Shown one piece after another: positions 36,890-45,917 of a stretch of DNA of 47,205 nucleotides. Position 1 is the stretch's first letter, and each line of letters starts with the position of its first letter. The position numbers were made by a program, and so were the translations under genes. The notes under the pieces are model-generated. The model was not told where the DNA came from. It ran no database searches and saw only the letters and a program-made list of their open reading frames with translations. Source of the DNA: Burkholderiales bacterium (GTDB taxonomy: Bacteria; Pseudomonadota; Gammaproteobacteria; Burkholderiales; Burkholderiaceae); the NCBI GenBank assembly GCA_026225455.1, contig JAMFSV010000221.1, forward strand, positions 1 through 47,205, in the 5' to 3' direction.

Positions 36890-37941
36890 GGTTCGCGGCC
36901 GTCGGCAGCGCGTCCGGTTTGCAGCACCGCGACCGCCGAGGTGCCGATGCGAAACAAATCGGGATCCGGATGATCGATCAAAATCTTGACCGGGAAGCGT
37001 TGTGCGACATGGACCCAATTGATACTGCGTTGCACCTGCGGCAGGCCTTCGAGTACTTGTCCGCCATCGTTAGGCAAGACGCCATAACCGACCGAATCGA
37101 CCGTGCCGCTGAAACGCACCCGGCTGTCGCTCATCAGGTAAACGGTGCTCGGTGTGCCAGGGTGGATATGCTTGAGTTCGGTCTCGCGGAAATTGGCGAC
37201 CACGTACCAGTGGCGGGTATCGATCAAAGTGAAGATGGGTTTGGCCGCCGAGGCGAACTGACCGACCGAGGTTTTGAGTGAAACCACGCGGCCCTCGAAG
37301 GGCGCGCGTACGGTGGTGAATTCCAGGTTCAATTCGGCGCCGGCGATTTCCGCTTGCACCTCTGCGCGCTGGGCGATCAGCGCATCCACGCCGCTCACGG
37401 CGGCCGCCGCCTGCCGGGCTTGCAAACGCGCGCCGTTGAGTTCGGCCTGAGCCGACTGTTGCGCCGTTCTCGCTTGGTCTACATCCTCGGCCGAAGCGTA
37501 GCCATGCGACAGCAGCGGTTCGATCCTGTGCAGGGTATCGCTGGCCTGATTTTCCGCGGCCAGCGAGCGTGCCACTGTGGCTTGTACGGCAGCGGCGTTG
37601 TATTGCTGGGCATTCACGCTGCGCTGGGTCAATTCGATTTGTTTATCCAGCGACGCCAGCGTGGCGCGGGCCCGGTTCAAGGTGTCCTGGTAGGGGCGCG
37701 GATCGATCTGCAGCAGAATATCGCCTTGCTTGACAGCCTGATTATCGCGGATCGGCAGGCTGATAATCCTGCCGTTGACTTCAGGTACGACATCGATCGT
37801 ATCGGCATAGGCGTAGGCATCATCGGTACGGGGGCTTTGGTCCAGATGCCAAATGACCAGCAGCAGCAACAAAACCGTCAGCAGCACGAGCACGAGCGCC
37901 GGCAGTTTTTGGGCGAGCGAGGTTGCAGTAGGTGTCGTCAT
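36886..37941 (-). CDS. HlyD family secretion protein / membrane fusion protein (AaeA/EmrA-like)
   Basis: Single N-terminal TM, VVPEVNGRIISLPIRDNQAVKQGDILLQIDPRPYQ, LEFTTVRAPFEGRVVSLKTSVGQF. Confidence 0.94.
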   Translation of the reverse strand: MTTPTATSLAQKLPALVLVLLTVLLLLLVIWHLDQSPRTDDAYAYADTIDVVPEVNGRIISLPIRDNQAVKQGDILLQIDPRPYQDTLNRARATLASLDKQIELTQRSVNAQQYNAAAVQATVARSLAAENQASDTLHRIEPLLSHGYASAEDVDQARTAQQSAQAELNGARLQARQAAAAVSGVDALIAQRAEVQAEIAGAELNLEFTTVRAPFEGRVVSLKTSVGQFASAAKPIFTLIDTRHWYVVANFRETELKHIHPGTPSTVYLMSDSRVRFSGTVDSVGYGVLPNDGGQVLEGLPQVQRSINWVHVAQRFPVKILIDHPDPDLFRIGTSAVAVLQTGRAADGREP

Positions 37942-37959
37942 AGCGGTGATGCCAAGCCA

Positions 37960-38217
37960 TCAGTGTGGGAAGAAGATCAGCCAAATGGCGAGCGAGAACA
38001 AGGTAAGCAACACCGGGTACACCACAGCCATCGGTGTCAGCCATCGTCCCAGTTGCCATTTGATCTGGATCAGATGGACCATTACCGTCAGGCCGGCTGC
38101 CGCGATCAGGCAGAACAGCCAGCTTGGAAAATACGCCACGAGCACGTCGATCGAAGGAGCCGGGGCGCAACCCGCCAGCAATGCACCGGCCATACCGGCC
38201 AAGCCGCGCTTTTTCAT
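37960..38217 (-). CDS. YtcA-like small membrane lipoprotein
   Basis: MKKRGLAGMAGALLAGCAPAPSIDVLVAYFPSWLFCLIAAAGLTVMVHLIQIKWQLGRWLTPMAVVYPVLLTLFSLAIWLIFFPH; lipobox plus two TM; first gene of efflux operon. Confidence 0.75.
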   Translation of the reverse strand: MKKRGLAGMAGALLAGCAPAPSIDVLVAYFPSWLFCLIAAAGLTVMVHLIQIKWQLGRWLTPMAVVYPVLLTLFSLAIWLIFFPH

Positions 38218-38429
38218 GCTTGTCCTCAGGCGCCGCGTCAGACCGGGCGAACTAAATAGAATAGGTGGGCTTGGAAATAAAGAGGCGAAGGGGCGACCGT
38301 CCGCGGCCGCGAGGTTCAAGCCAGGCGTCGGGCGACAAGTCGTATTCCCTGCTGCTGACTGAAGGATATAGCGCGCTGAGGGGCTATTTTTCGAAATCTT
38401 GCTACTTCGGTGGAAGCTTGTGTTTGTTT

Positions 38430-38461
38430 GCAAGTGGACGCCACATTTGGCATCCACTTGC
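38430..38461. promoter_or_regulatory. Strong imperfect hairpin GCAAGTGGAcGCCA-CATT-TGGCaTCCACTTGC
   Basis: 13 base pairs and one mismatch over 32 nt, with a short loop, intergenic between the TPR regulator and the efflux operon. Confidence 0.65.
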
Positions 38462-38501
38462 ATTTATCGATTACCCGGCGCGCGGAACCGGCCCGGGTTT
38501 T

Positions 38502-40277
38502 CTAGCCGAGATACAAGGCCGGTTGAATGGATTTGGGCAAGCCGAAGCGGGTGCGTAAAGCGATGAAACGCTCGGTAGCGCATATCGCGTCGAAGCGCGG
38601 GTCGCCCAAATGAAACATGGTCAGGGGCTCGTGTTGCTCGGCTGCCTGTTCGAGCCATGACTGCGCCTGCTCAAGCTCGCCCAAGGCGGCGCAGATCAAT
38701 GCGCTTGATAATGCGCCAGGCTGACTGGGAAGTGCCTCTCGGAGCCGCACGGCCGTACTGTGCTCGCCCAGCCAGGCGGTCAACTCCACACCGGCAGTCC
38801 TATAACGCACTTGTCCTGCCGCCAATTTCTGTAATGCCGCGACCAAGGGCACGGCGGCGTCGCGCGAACCCCGAAAAATATGTGCGAGCGCCAGGTAGAT
38901 GCCGATTTGTACGGGGTCCGTCGCGACCACATTGGTTTCGAGTTCCGCGATCAAGGCATCGTATTGTCGGGTCTGGAACAGGCACATGGCGCTTGCAAGG
39001 CGTTGCTGCACCGAAAACGGATCGACCTTTTTGGCCAGTTGTAAGTGATGCAGGCTTTCATCGTGCCGCCCCAGCAAAGCCAGGTAAGAAGCATAGTAGC
39101 GTGCGGTACGGGCATTGCCTCCGGCTTCGCCGGCCAGCCGCAGGTATTCTTCGGTGTGGGGCCAATCCCATTGCATCAAGTAGAGCACGCCCAAGGCACA
39201 CAGTGCGTCAACCGAACCGGGATCGAGTTCAAGCGCGGTTTTTGCCGCCGCATAAGCCGCCGGGAAAGCCACGCTGCGATCTAAATATCCCAGGCGGAAC
39301 AGATCGGCGTAACAGTCGGAGAGACCGGAAAAGGCTCGGCTGTACTGGGGTGTGCTGCGTGTCACCTCAAGCAACATCTCCAGTGCCAGGGAAAGGTGTT
39401 CCGGATTCTGCGAGTCGATCAGTTGGCGCGCCCGGCATACCTTGCCGAATACTTGCAGCGCCAGCGGGCTGGGCTGAGCCTGCATTGAGCGTACCTGCGA
39501 GCCGTCGATATGACTGCGGCTTACCAGTGCCGCGGCAATTTGTTCCTGCAGCAGAAAATATTCGGCATCGTCGGCCTCGAAACGCTCGGACCACACCACA
39601 TAACCATCCGCGCCGGACAGTTCGACGGTAACGCGAAAACGGCCGCGGTCGCGCCGGACCGTGCCTTGCATCAACGCCTGCACGGAAAATTTCTGCGTCA
39701 ATTCGCTGGGCGAATAATATTGATTTTTGTATTGAAATATCGAGCTGCGCGCGATGACGCGAATCCCCGGTGAACGGCTCATCATATAAATGATTTCATC
39801 CGTCAGCCCATCGGCGAACTCTTCATCTTCCTCATTTTTGTTGAGGGCGATAAACGGCATGATCGCGATTGATGCACCATGGCCGGCGGGAAACAGTTCT
39901 TTGCTGGAGTCGACTTGAGCCGGAGCTTCAGGTGGATGCGGCACGAAAGCGGGCATGTAGGTTCCCGGTTTATAGTCGATACGGATAGGGTCCGCCCGGC
40001 CTGGGTCTTCATAATACAGTTTCAGCTTCGAGCGCAAACGCCGCGCTTCTACGCGGACTACCGAATCGATGCGAGGGTCGTACGGCGGTTGGCGTTGATA
40101 GACTTCGATGCCGATCACATACTCTTTTAGACTGGTGCCGCGGCCTTCCAGCGTAGCTTGCACGGTGAAGCGGAGAAAACGTATGAGCCGTTCCGAGCCG
40201 GAAAAAAGAGGATGGCTTACGATGCGCTCTACTTGCTCGTTGATGCTCTTGGGGTCAGGATGTGGGGCTGTCGTCAT
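38502..40277 (-). CDS. TPR/TolB-like regulatory protein with an N-terminal possible DNA-binding region
   Basis: N-terminus INEQVERIVSHPLFSGSERLIRFLRFTVQATLEGRGTSLKEYVIGIEVYQRQPPYDPRIDSVVRVEARRLRSKLKLYYED...IRIDYKPGTYMPAF; TolB-like IAIMPFIALNKNEEDEEFADGLTDEIIYMMSR; C-terminal TPR-like repeats. Confidence 0.8.
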   Translation of the reverse strand: MTTAPHPDPKSINEQVERIVSHPLFSGSERLIRFLRFTVQATLEGRGTSLKEYVIGIEVYQRQPPYDPRIDSVVRVEARRLRSKLKLYYEDPGRADPIRIDYKPGTYMPAFVPHPPEAPAQVDSSKELFPAGHGASIAIMPFIALNKNEEDEEFADGLTDEIIYMMSRSPGIRVIARSSIFQYKNQYYSPSELTQKFSVQALMQGTVRRDRGRFRVTVELSGADGYVVWSERFEADDAEYFLLQEQIAAALVSRSHIDGSQVRSMQAQPSPLALQVFGKVCRARQLIDSQNPEHLSLALEMLLEVTRSTPQYSRAFSGLSDCYADLFRLGYLDRSVAFPAAYAAAKTALELDPGSVDALCALGVLYLMQWDWPHTEEYLRLAGEAGGNARTARYYASYLALLGRHDESLHHLQLAKKVDPFSVQQRLASAMCLFQTRQYDALIAELETNVVATDPVQIGIYLALAHIFRGSRDAAVPLVAALQKLAAGQVRYRTAGVELTAWLGEHSTAVRLREALPSQPGALSSALICAALGELEQAQSWLEQAAEQHEPLTMFHLGDPRFDAICATERFIALRTRFGLPKSIQPALYLG

Positions 40278-40860
40278 AACTCGGTAAATGCTTGCGTCTA
40301 TCGATTGCGCGGGACGTCGGTTGGGGGTTTCCGGGCGGCACAGCGGTTATCCAGTTTACGCATTACCGTAAGCTGCCCCCGGATCGCAGCGCAAGGTATC
40401 ACAGGCCATAAAAAGCGGGACGAGCTAACGGTTATCAATCCAGGCGACACGTGTTGCGGACAACGCAGCCCAGCCAGCGGAAATGCATCTTGCGGATTTC
40501 CTGATGTTACGCGTCTATCTTGCTACTTTGCCCACCTTTGTTAGCTTGATCCAAGCATAAATAATAGTCAAACACGCGCCGCCGCGCGCCACTCCCTTGC
40601 CTCGAGCCCATTCCGGCGGGGCCGGCCGGGACGGCTGCCCGGCATGGATTCGCGCCTGACGCCGCGGTAGCAATCTGGAGATTTTTTGCGGCGAGACATA
40701 AAATCATCATGAAACGCTTATCTGACCTTCCAGCGCCAACCCAAGCTCACTGTTTTTGGTCTGTACTAACTTCCCGTTAGTTATATGGATGGTTAAGCTG
40801 GCGCAGCCCTATTTTGTGTCTGGCCAAAAGCCCGCGGCATAGAGGCGCCTGGAAAAACCT

Positions 40861-41862
40861 ATGCGCCGGAATGAAGTGCTTGAATGTCCCTGGCTGGAGC
40901 GCCAGCCGCTGGGACGCCAGCCGCTGGAACGCCAGCCGCTGGAACACCGGCCGCCGGCATGGATCCGCGCCCATTCGGGCAAGGCCGCAGTCCATATGGA
41001 GGAAGGCATGCAGCTAGGATTTGCATCAGTCGCTGCAAAAGTGCATGGCAAGGTGGAGGTGAGTCGCCGGCAATTTACCGCTACGACGATGACGGTTACA
41101 CCCTCCGAATTGTTTTTGAATTCACAAAGTACCGCTCAGATCGTGATCCCCGGCGATGGTGCCGAGGCATTTATCTACCATACGACTGAGCAGGGCGAGA
41201 TGGCGGAAACAAAAATCAGCGGGCGCACGATCTCGATCCTGCCGCCCGATACCTGCTGCCGGGTAATGTGGCAGCGCGAAGCCGCGCTCACGACTTTTTC
41301 ATTGGCGGACGATCTGTGTTTGCAGATCCGGCGCGACCTGGCTTTGCGCAATAAAGTGTTATGCGCCCAATTGGCGGTGATCGATCCGATTCTCTGGCAC
41401 CTGGGACGGGAAGTGCGGCGCATGCTGCTGGCCTCCAGCAGCCCGACCGGCATGTACCTGGATTCCCTGGCCGTGGTGTTATGTCAACATACCCTCGGTA
41501 CCTATACCCAGCGAGAAGTGCCGGTCGGCGCTATCGGCGCATTACCCATGTATAAGTTGAGGCGGGTTATCGAATTTATCGAAAACAATCTGTCGGAAGA
41601 CATCACGTTTCGCGACATTGCCGCTCATGTCAACGTGAGTCCCTTTCATTTTGCCCGGGTCTTCAAGCTCAGCACCGGAACTACGCCGCACCGCTTTTTG
41701 ACCGAGAAACGCATGAAAGTGGCACAGCAACGCCTGATCGAAACCGATGACGCGATCGCCAGCATTGCCTATCAGCTCGGTTTTCGCAGTCAGAGTCATT
41801 TCACCAGCGTATTCAGCAAATACACCGGCGTGACGCCGAAGGCATACCGGAAACCGGGTTAA
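40861..41862 (+). CDS. AraC family transcriptional regulator (start uncertain; ATG 40996 is an alternative)
   Basis: C-terminal HTH IEFIENNLSEDITFRDIAAHVNVSPFHFARVFKLSTGTTPHRFLTEKRMKVAQQRLIETDDAIASIAYQLGFRSQSHFTSVFSKYTGVTPKAYR. Confidence 0.92.
   Translation: MRRNEVLECPWLERQPLGRQPLERQPLEHRPPAWIRAHSGKAAVHMEEGMQLGFASVAAKVHGKVEVSRRQFTATTMTVTPSELFLNSQSTAQIVIPGDGAEAFIYHTTEQGEMAETKISGRTISILPPDTCCRVMWQREAALTTFSLADDLCLQIRRDLALRNKVLCAQLAVIDPILWHLGREVRRMLLASSSPTGMYLDSLAVVLCQHTLGTYTQREVPVGAIGALPMYKLRRVIEFIENNLSEDITFRDIAAHVNVSPFHFARVFKLSTGTTPHRFLTEKRMKVAQQRLIETDDAIASIAYQLGFRSQSHFTSVFSKYTGVTPKAYRKPG
40894..40953 (+). repeat. 15-bp tandem repeat, 4 units (CTGGAACGCCAGCCG)
   Basis: CTGGAGCGCCAGCCG, CTGGGACGCCAGCCG, CTGGAACGCCAGCCG, CTGGAACACCGGCCG contiguous. 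Confidence 0.9.
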
Positions 41863-42351
41863 CGCGAGCGGTCGTGTTCCATGCCCAGATCATTGATGAT
41901 GGGCCGGCAAAATCGCCTCTTCAGGTTGGCAAGCATGCGCTCGAACTCTCCTGTGCTACCCGTAAAATTCAGGCGCTCGATCAAGAGCATGCATAGCTTG
42001 CATGTGTCGCTGGGGCAGGGCGGTTATGGCGGTTATAGCCCAAGGTCGCCACGCCCAAGCCCGACATGGATTGTGTGGAAATGGCGTTATAGATGCACCT
42101 GGATGCGGCGTCGTACCATTTACCTCGCGACACTGCCGCCACTTTCGTCGAATAGCCGTCTTCGCTATAAGTACCGAGCCGGGTGACCCGGTTATCGCGG
42201 TGCGGCCGGGTCCGGATATACGCGGCGGCCGTTAAACGCCTCATCCTTGTTTGCCGGGGCTGAAGTTGGTTTACCGCCTCCAGTCGATAAGCCTTGATTG
42301 ATGCGCAACGGATTAAGCCGTGAGAAAGAGGCACCCCGCCGATTCAGCGAT

Positions 42352-43356
42352 TTACGCGCCAAACAGCGCCGCCAATCCCGCTGCCGAAGTAAAGATACCG
42401 TCGCCATCGTGGCCCACGCCCGGAACTTCAAAGTAGCGATGATTCAGGCCCTGCGGATGCCGCATCCGCAGATAACGCGCATAGGCGCGACCGCGGGCCA
42501 GGCGGTTTTCGCCCTGGGCTTGGGCGGCGCAGGAGATATCCAGCGCGGGGTGCCGGGGGTCGCAGTCGTTGCCGCCGAGCAAAGTGACGACATCGCGTTG
42601 CGCATACGCGGCTTCGAGCTGCGCGGCGCACAGGCCATTCTGACCCAGGCGGGCATAGGCCGGCGCTTGGTCCAAGCCGTATTTCCAGCGATTGAAGTGC
42701 GGGCAACCGGCTGCATCGAACTGACTGAAGCCGCCTGCGGGGTCGGGCCGCAGGGTGTCGAAATAAACATAGGACGAGGGATTGGCGACCACGTAACGCA
42801 GCGCGATGCCGCGCTCAGCCAGAGGGGCTTCGCCTTGGGTGACGACGGCATAACGTTGCACGACTTGGCCACCGCCTGAATGGCCTGCAATCACCACCTC
42901 GCATAACTCGGGGAATTTTTCCCGCTGCGCAAGTTGGCGCAGGATGGCGTCGAGTACTTCGAAGGAACTGATGGGCGCCGGCCCCTGAGCGGGTTCGCCA
43001 CCCATCCAGCTAATCCAGTCCCAATGCAGGTTTTCCGGCGGCAGCCGGTGTGCCGCGATATCGGCGGCAGCCAGAAATTGCGGCACGATCAGCACTGTGT
43101 CTGCGGTTTTGCCGGATGCCGCCGCGCGCGCGCGGCGCGCCAGATTGTAATAAGCATCGGCGTTACGCAAGCGGCCATGAATCAATATCACGGCTCGCTT
43201 GACGGTGGCGCGCGGCAGATCCCACGCGCTGGTGGCATACATAGGTACCCGGCCGGTTCCTGCCGCGGTGGTCACGGTTAGCTGCTGGGGCGCAACCGCG
43301 GATACCGGGCGTTCATTGGGGGCGCGTTCGTCGTCCCGGTCAACAGGCTGTGACAT
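42352..43356 (-). CDS. Alpha/beta-hydrolase-like protein (no signal peptide), paralog of 44765-45853
   Basis: VKRAVILIHGRLRNADAYYNLARRA, VVIAGHSGGGQVVQRYAV (GxSxG), EVPGVGHDGDGIF. Confidence 0.85.
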   Translation of the reverse strand: MSQPVDRDDERAPNERPVSAVAPQQLTVTTAAGTGRVPMYATSAWDLPRATVKRAVILIHGRLRNADAYYNLARRARAAASGKTADTVLIVPQFLAAADIAAHRLPPENLHWDWISWMGGEPAQGPAPISSFEVLDAILRQLAQREKFPELCEVVIAGHSGGGQVVQRYAVVTQGEAPLAERGIALRYVVANPSSYVYFDTLRPDPAGGFSQFDAAGCPHFNRWKYGLDQAPAYARLGQNGLCAAQLEAAYAQRDVVTLLGGNDCDPRHPALDISCAAQAQGENRLARGRAYARYLRMRHPQGLNHRYFEVPGVGHDGDGIFTSAAGLAALFGA

Positions 43357-43388
43357 GCAAGTACTCGTAGTTGGCTTTAATCAATCAA

Positions 43389-44768
43389 TTAGTCAAGCGG
43401 ATGCAGCGCAGTGTTTGCGGCAACGGGGAAACGCCCCGAGCGGGTAAAAAACACCAGGGTCAGCGAGACCAGGCCGGCGAAAATCAAATAGAAAGCCGGT
43501 GTCAAGCTACTGCCCGTGAGGTGCGTCAGCCAAGTAATGGTCAATGGTGCGAGTCCGCCAAACAAGGTCACCGCGACGTTGTAGGACAAGGCCACGCCGG
43601 TTGAACGGCTGCGCACCGGAAACAGGGTGGCGAGCATGCCCGGATGCGGTCCCGACATGGCGGCAAGAAACACCGTGGCGATCATCTGGGCGATAAACAA
43701 ATGTGTCACCGTGGGCGCCGATACCACAAACCAGAAGAGCGGATAAGCGCAGAGGATCCAGGCGATCACGATGGGATAAAACAGGCGATAAGGCCCAAAA
43801 CGATCCGCAAGCTTGCCCGACAATGGAAACAGAAACAGATTGAGCAAGCCCGAAACGAAAGAACCCAGCAAAGCACTGGCCAGCGGCAGGTGCAACTGGC
43901 GCTCGACGTATAGCGGAAGGTAGGAATGCCAAACATAGTTGGTCGCAGCACCAACGATGATCACGCCCATGGCGCAGATTGCGGCGTCGCTATTGTCGCG
44001 GAAGAACTGCTGGATCGAAACCCGGGGCGGGGCGTGGCCATGATCGCGCAACTGCTCGAATTCCGGCGATTCCGCCACCCGATGGCGGATATAAAAACCC
44101 AGCGGCCCGGCCAAGGCGCCCAGCAGGAACGGCAAGCGCCAGCCCCAGGCGACTAATTGTCCATGCGACAGCCGCGTGGTCAGCGCATAACCGATACTGG
44201 ACGACAGCAGCAGGGCAAAAGCCTGCGACGACATATTAAAACTGCCGTAGAACATCTTTTTACCCGGCGGCGCGTATTCCACCAGCATGGCCGAAGCGGT
44301 GGCAAATTGCCCGCCCACCGACAGCCCTTGCAGCAGCCGTGCCAGCACCACCAGCAGCGGCGCGGCGATGCCGATGCGCGCATAACCGGGGGTCAAACCC
44401 ATCAGCAGCGTACTGGCAGCCATCATCATGATCAGCAAGGCGAGGGCGCGTTGCCGGCCGAACCGGTCGGCGTAGATGCCGAGCAGAATGCCGCCGAGCG
44501 GGCGCACCAGAAAACCCAGGGCGAAGGTGGCCAGGGTCAAGACGATGGAGATGAAGCTGTCGCCGCCGGGGAAGAAGACTTGCGCGATGATCTTGGCGAA
44601 ATAACCGTAGATCAGGAAGTCGAACCATTCCAGGCCGCTGCCCAGCACCGAGGCAAAAATCGCCCGGCGCACCATTCGCGGCGAGAGCCGCGCGATGGCC
44701 GGCACGGCCGATGTTGCGGCTGCCGCAGGCATGACAGTGTCGCTATGCGTCATATTCGATTCGCTCAA
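43389..44768 (-). CDS. MFS transporter, MHS (metabolite:H+ symporter) family
   Basis: VLGSGLEWFDFLIYGYFAKIIAQVFFPGGDSFISIVLTLATFALGFLVRPLGGILLGIYADRFGRQRAL is typical of ShiA/ProP-like MHS transporters. Confidence 0.94.
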   Translation of the reverse strand: MSESNMTHSDTVMPAAAATSAVPAIARLSPRMVRRAIFASVLGSGLEWFDFLIYGYFAKIIAQVFFPGGDSFISIVLTLATFALGFLVRPLGGILLGIYADRFGRQRALALLIMMMAASTLLMGLTPGYARIGIAAPLLVVLARLLQGLSVGGQFATASAMLVEYAPPGKKMFYGSFNMSSQAFALLLSSSIGYALTTRLSHGQLVAWGWRLPFLLGALAGPLGFYIRHRVAESPEFEQLRDHGHAPPRVSIQQFFRDNSDAAICAMGVIIVGAATNYVWHSYLPLYVERQLHLPLASALLGSFVSGLLNLFLFPLSGKLADRFGPYRLFYPIVIAWILCAYPLFWFVVSAPTVTHLFIAQMIATVFLAAMSGPHPGMLATLFPVRSRSTGVALSYNVAVTLFGGLAPLTITWLTHLTGSSLTPAFYLIFAGLVSLTLVFFTRSGRFPVAANTALHPLD

Positions 44769-45853
44769 TTTTTACAGACACCGTCGCCGAACATGACTGT
44801 CACCGCACATGCCGAGGTCAGCATCCGGGTGCCGTTATGCCCCACGCCCGGCACCACATGAAAGCTCTGGTTCAAGCCGCTGGGATGGCGCATTTGCAGG
44901 TAATGGTAATACGCTTCTCCGCGCGCCAGGCGTTGCGGCCCCTGGGCTTCGCCGGCGCAACTTTTATCCAGCGCGGACTGGGCCGGGTCATGGTCGTCAC
45001 CACCGATCAGGTAGGTGACCGGACGCGCCGCATACGCTTGCTCAAGCTGTGCCGGAGTGCGATCGTTCACATAAGCGGGGCGGTCCTGCATGCCATATTT
45101 CCATTGATCGAACGCCGGGCATTGGCCTGCGTCGTAGGGTGCCGGCATGCCGTCGGCCGCGGGGCGCTGGGCATCGAAATAAGCATACGATGACGGATTG
45201 GCCACCAGGAATCTCAAGCTGATGTTTTCTTCGGCCAGCGCCGGGATGTCATGCATGGCGACGGCATAACGTTGCACCACTTGCGCCCCGCCCGAATGCC
45301 CCGCAATGACAATTTGCCGCAAGTTGGGAAACAAGCGCCGGTCGGCCAGACGCTTGACAATGGCGTCCAGCGCGGTGAATGAGCTTAACGGTACACTGCC
45401 TGCGGCGGGTTCGCCGCCCATCCAGGCGTTGCCGTCCCAGCTCAGTATATCGGCCGGTTCGTTATAGGTTGCGGTATCGATGGTGGCGAGAAACTGCGGC
45501 GCGATCAGCAAAGTGGTATTGGGGGCGACGTTGCCCCCTGCCTCAGCCGCCGCCAGCGCTGTTTGTCCGGCGTTAAAATAAGTATCGGCGTTGCGCAATT
45601 TGCCATGTACCACAATCACAGCCCTTACGATGCCGGGCTGTGCGGTATCCCAGGCGCTCGACAGATACAGCGGCAATTCGGCGCTGCCTTGCGCTGTTTC
45701 TATCGTCAGCCGGGTGTCTGAAATTACCGCGACAGGTTTTAATTTCGGTTCATGATCATGTCGTGCGTAAGCTGGCGATGCACATGCCAGAGTCAGTGCG
45801 ATGCTTAGCGCCCGAGCGGGGATGCGCAAGCGGTGCAGAGTTTGAAAAATCAT
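44765..45853 (-). CDS. Secreted alpha/beta-hydrolase-like protein
   Basis: Start MIFQTLHRLRIPARALSIALTLACASPAYA (signal peptide); VRAVIVVHGKLRNADTYFNAG, IVIAGHSGGAQVVQRYAVAM, VVPGVGHNGTRML; 4-bp overlap with MFS gene. Confidence 0.86.
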   Translation of the reverse strand: MIFQTLHRLRIPARALSIALTLACASPAYARHDHEPKLKPVAVISDTRLTIETAQGSAELPLYLSSAWDTAQPGIVRAVIVVHGKLRNADTYFNAGQTALAAAEAGGNVAPNTTLLIAPQFLATIDTATYNEPADILSWDGNAWMGGEPAAGSVPLSSFTALDAIVKRLADRRLFPNLRQIVIAGHSGGAQVVQRYAVAMHDIPALAEENISLRFLVANPSSYAYFDAQRPAADGMPAPYDAGQCPAFDQWKYGMQDRPAYVNDRTPAQLEQAYAARPVTYLIGGDDHDPAQSALDKSCAGEAQGPQRLARGEAYYHYLQMRHPSGLNQSFHVVPGVGHNGTRMLTSACAVTVMFGDGVCKN

Positions 45854-45917
45854 GAAGCTTGCTCCTTGAGCTAAAACGTACCGGGAAGTTCTGCTTCCCA
45901 GTACGTTTCGGCCGGTT

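Noticed and set aside
38657-39631. 324-aa + strand ORF opposite the TPR/TolB-like gene
   Set aside because: Arg/Pro-rich composition with no motifs; shadow of the minus-strand gene.
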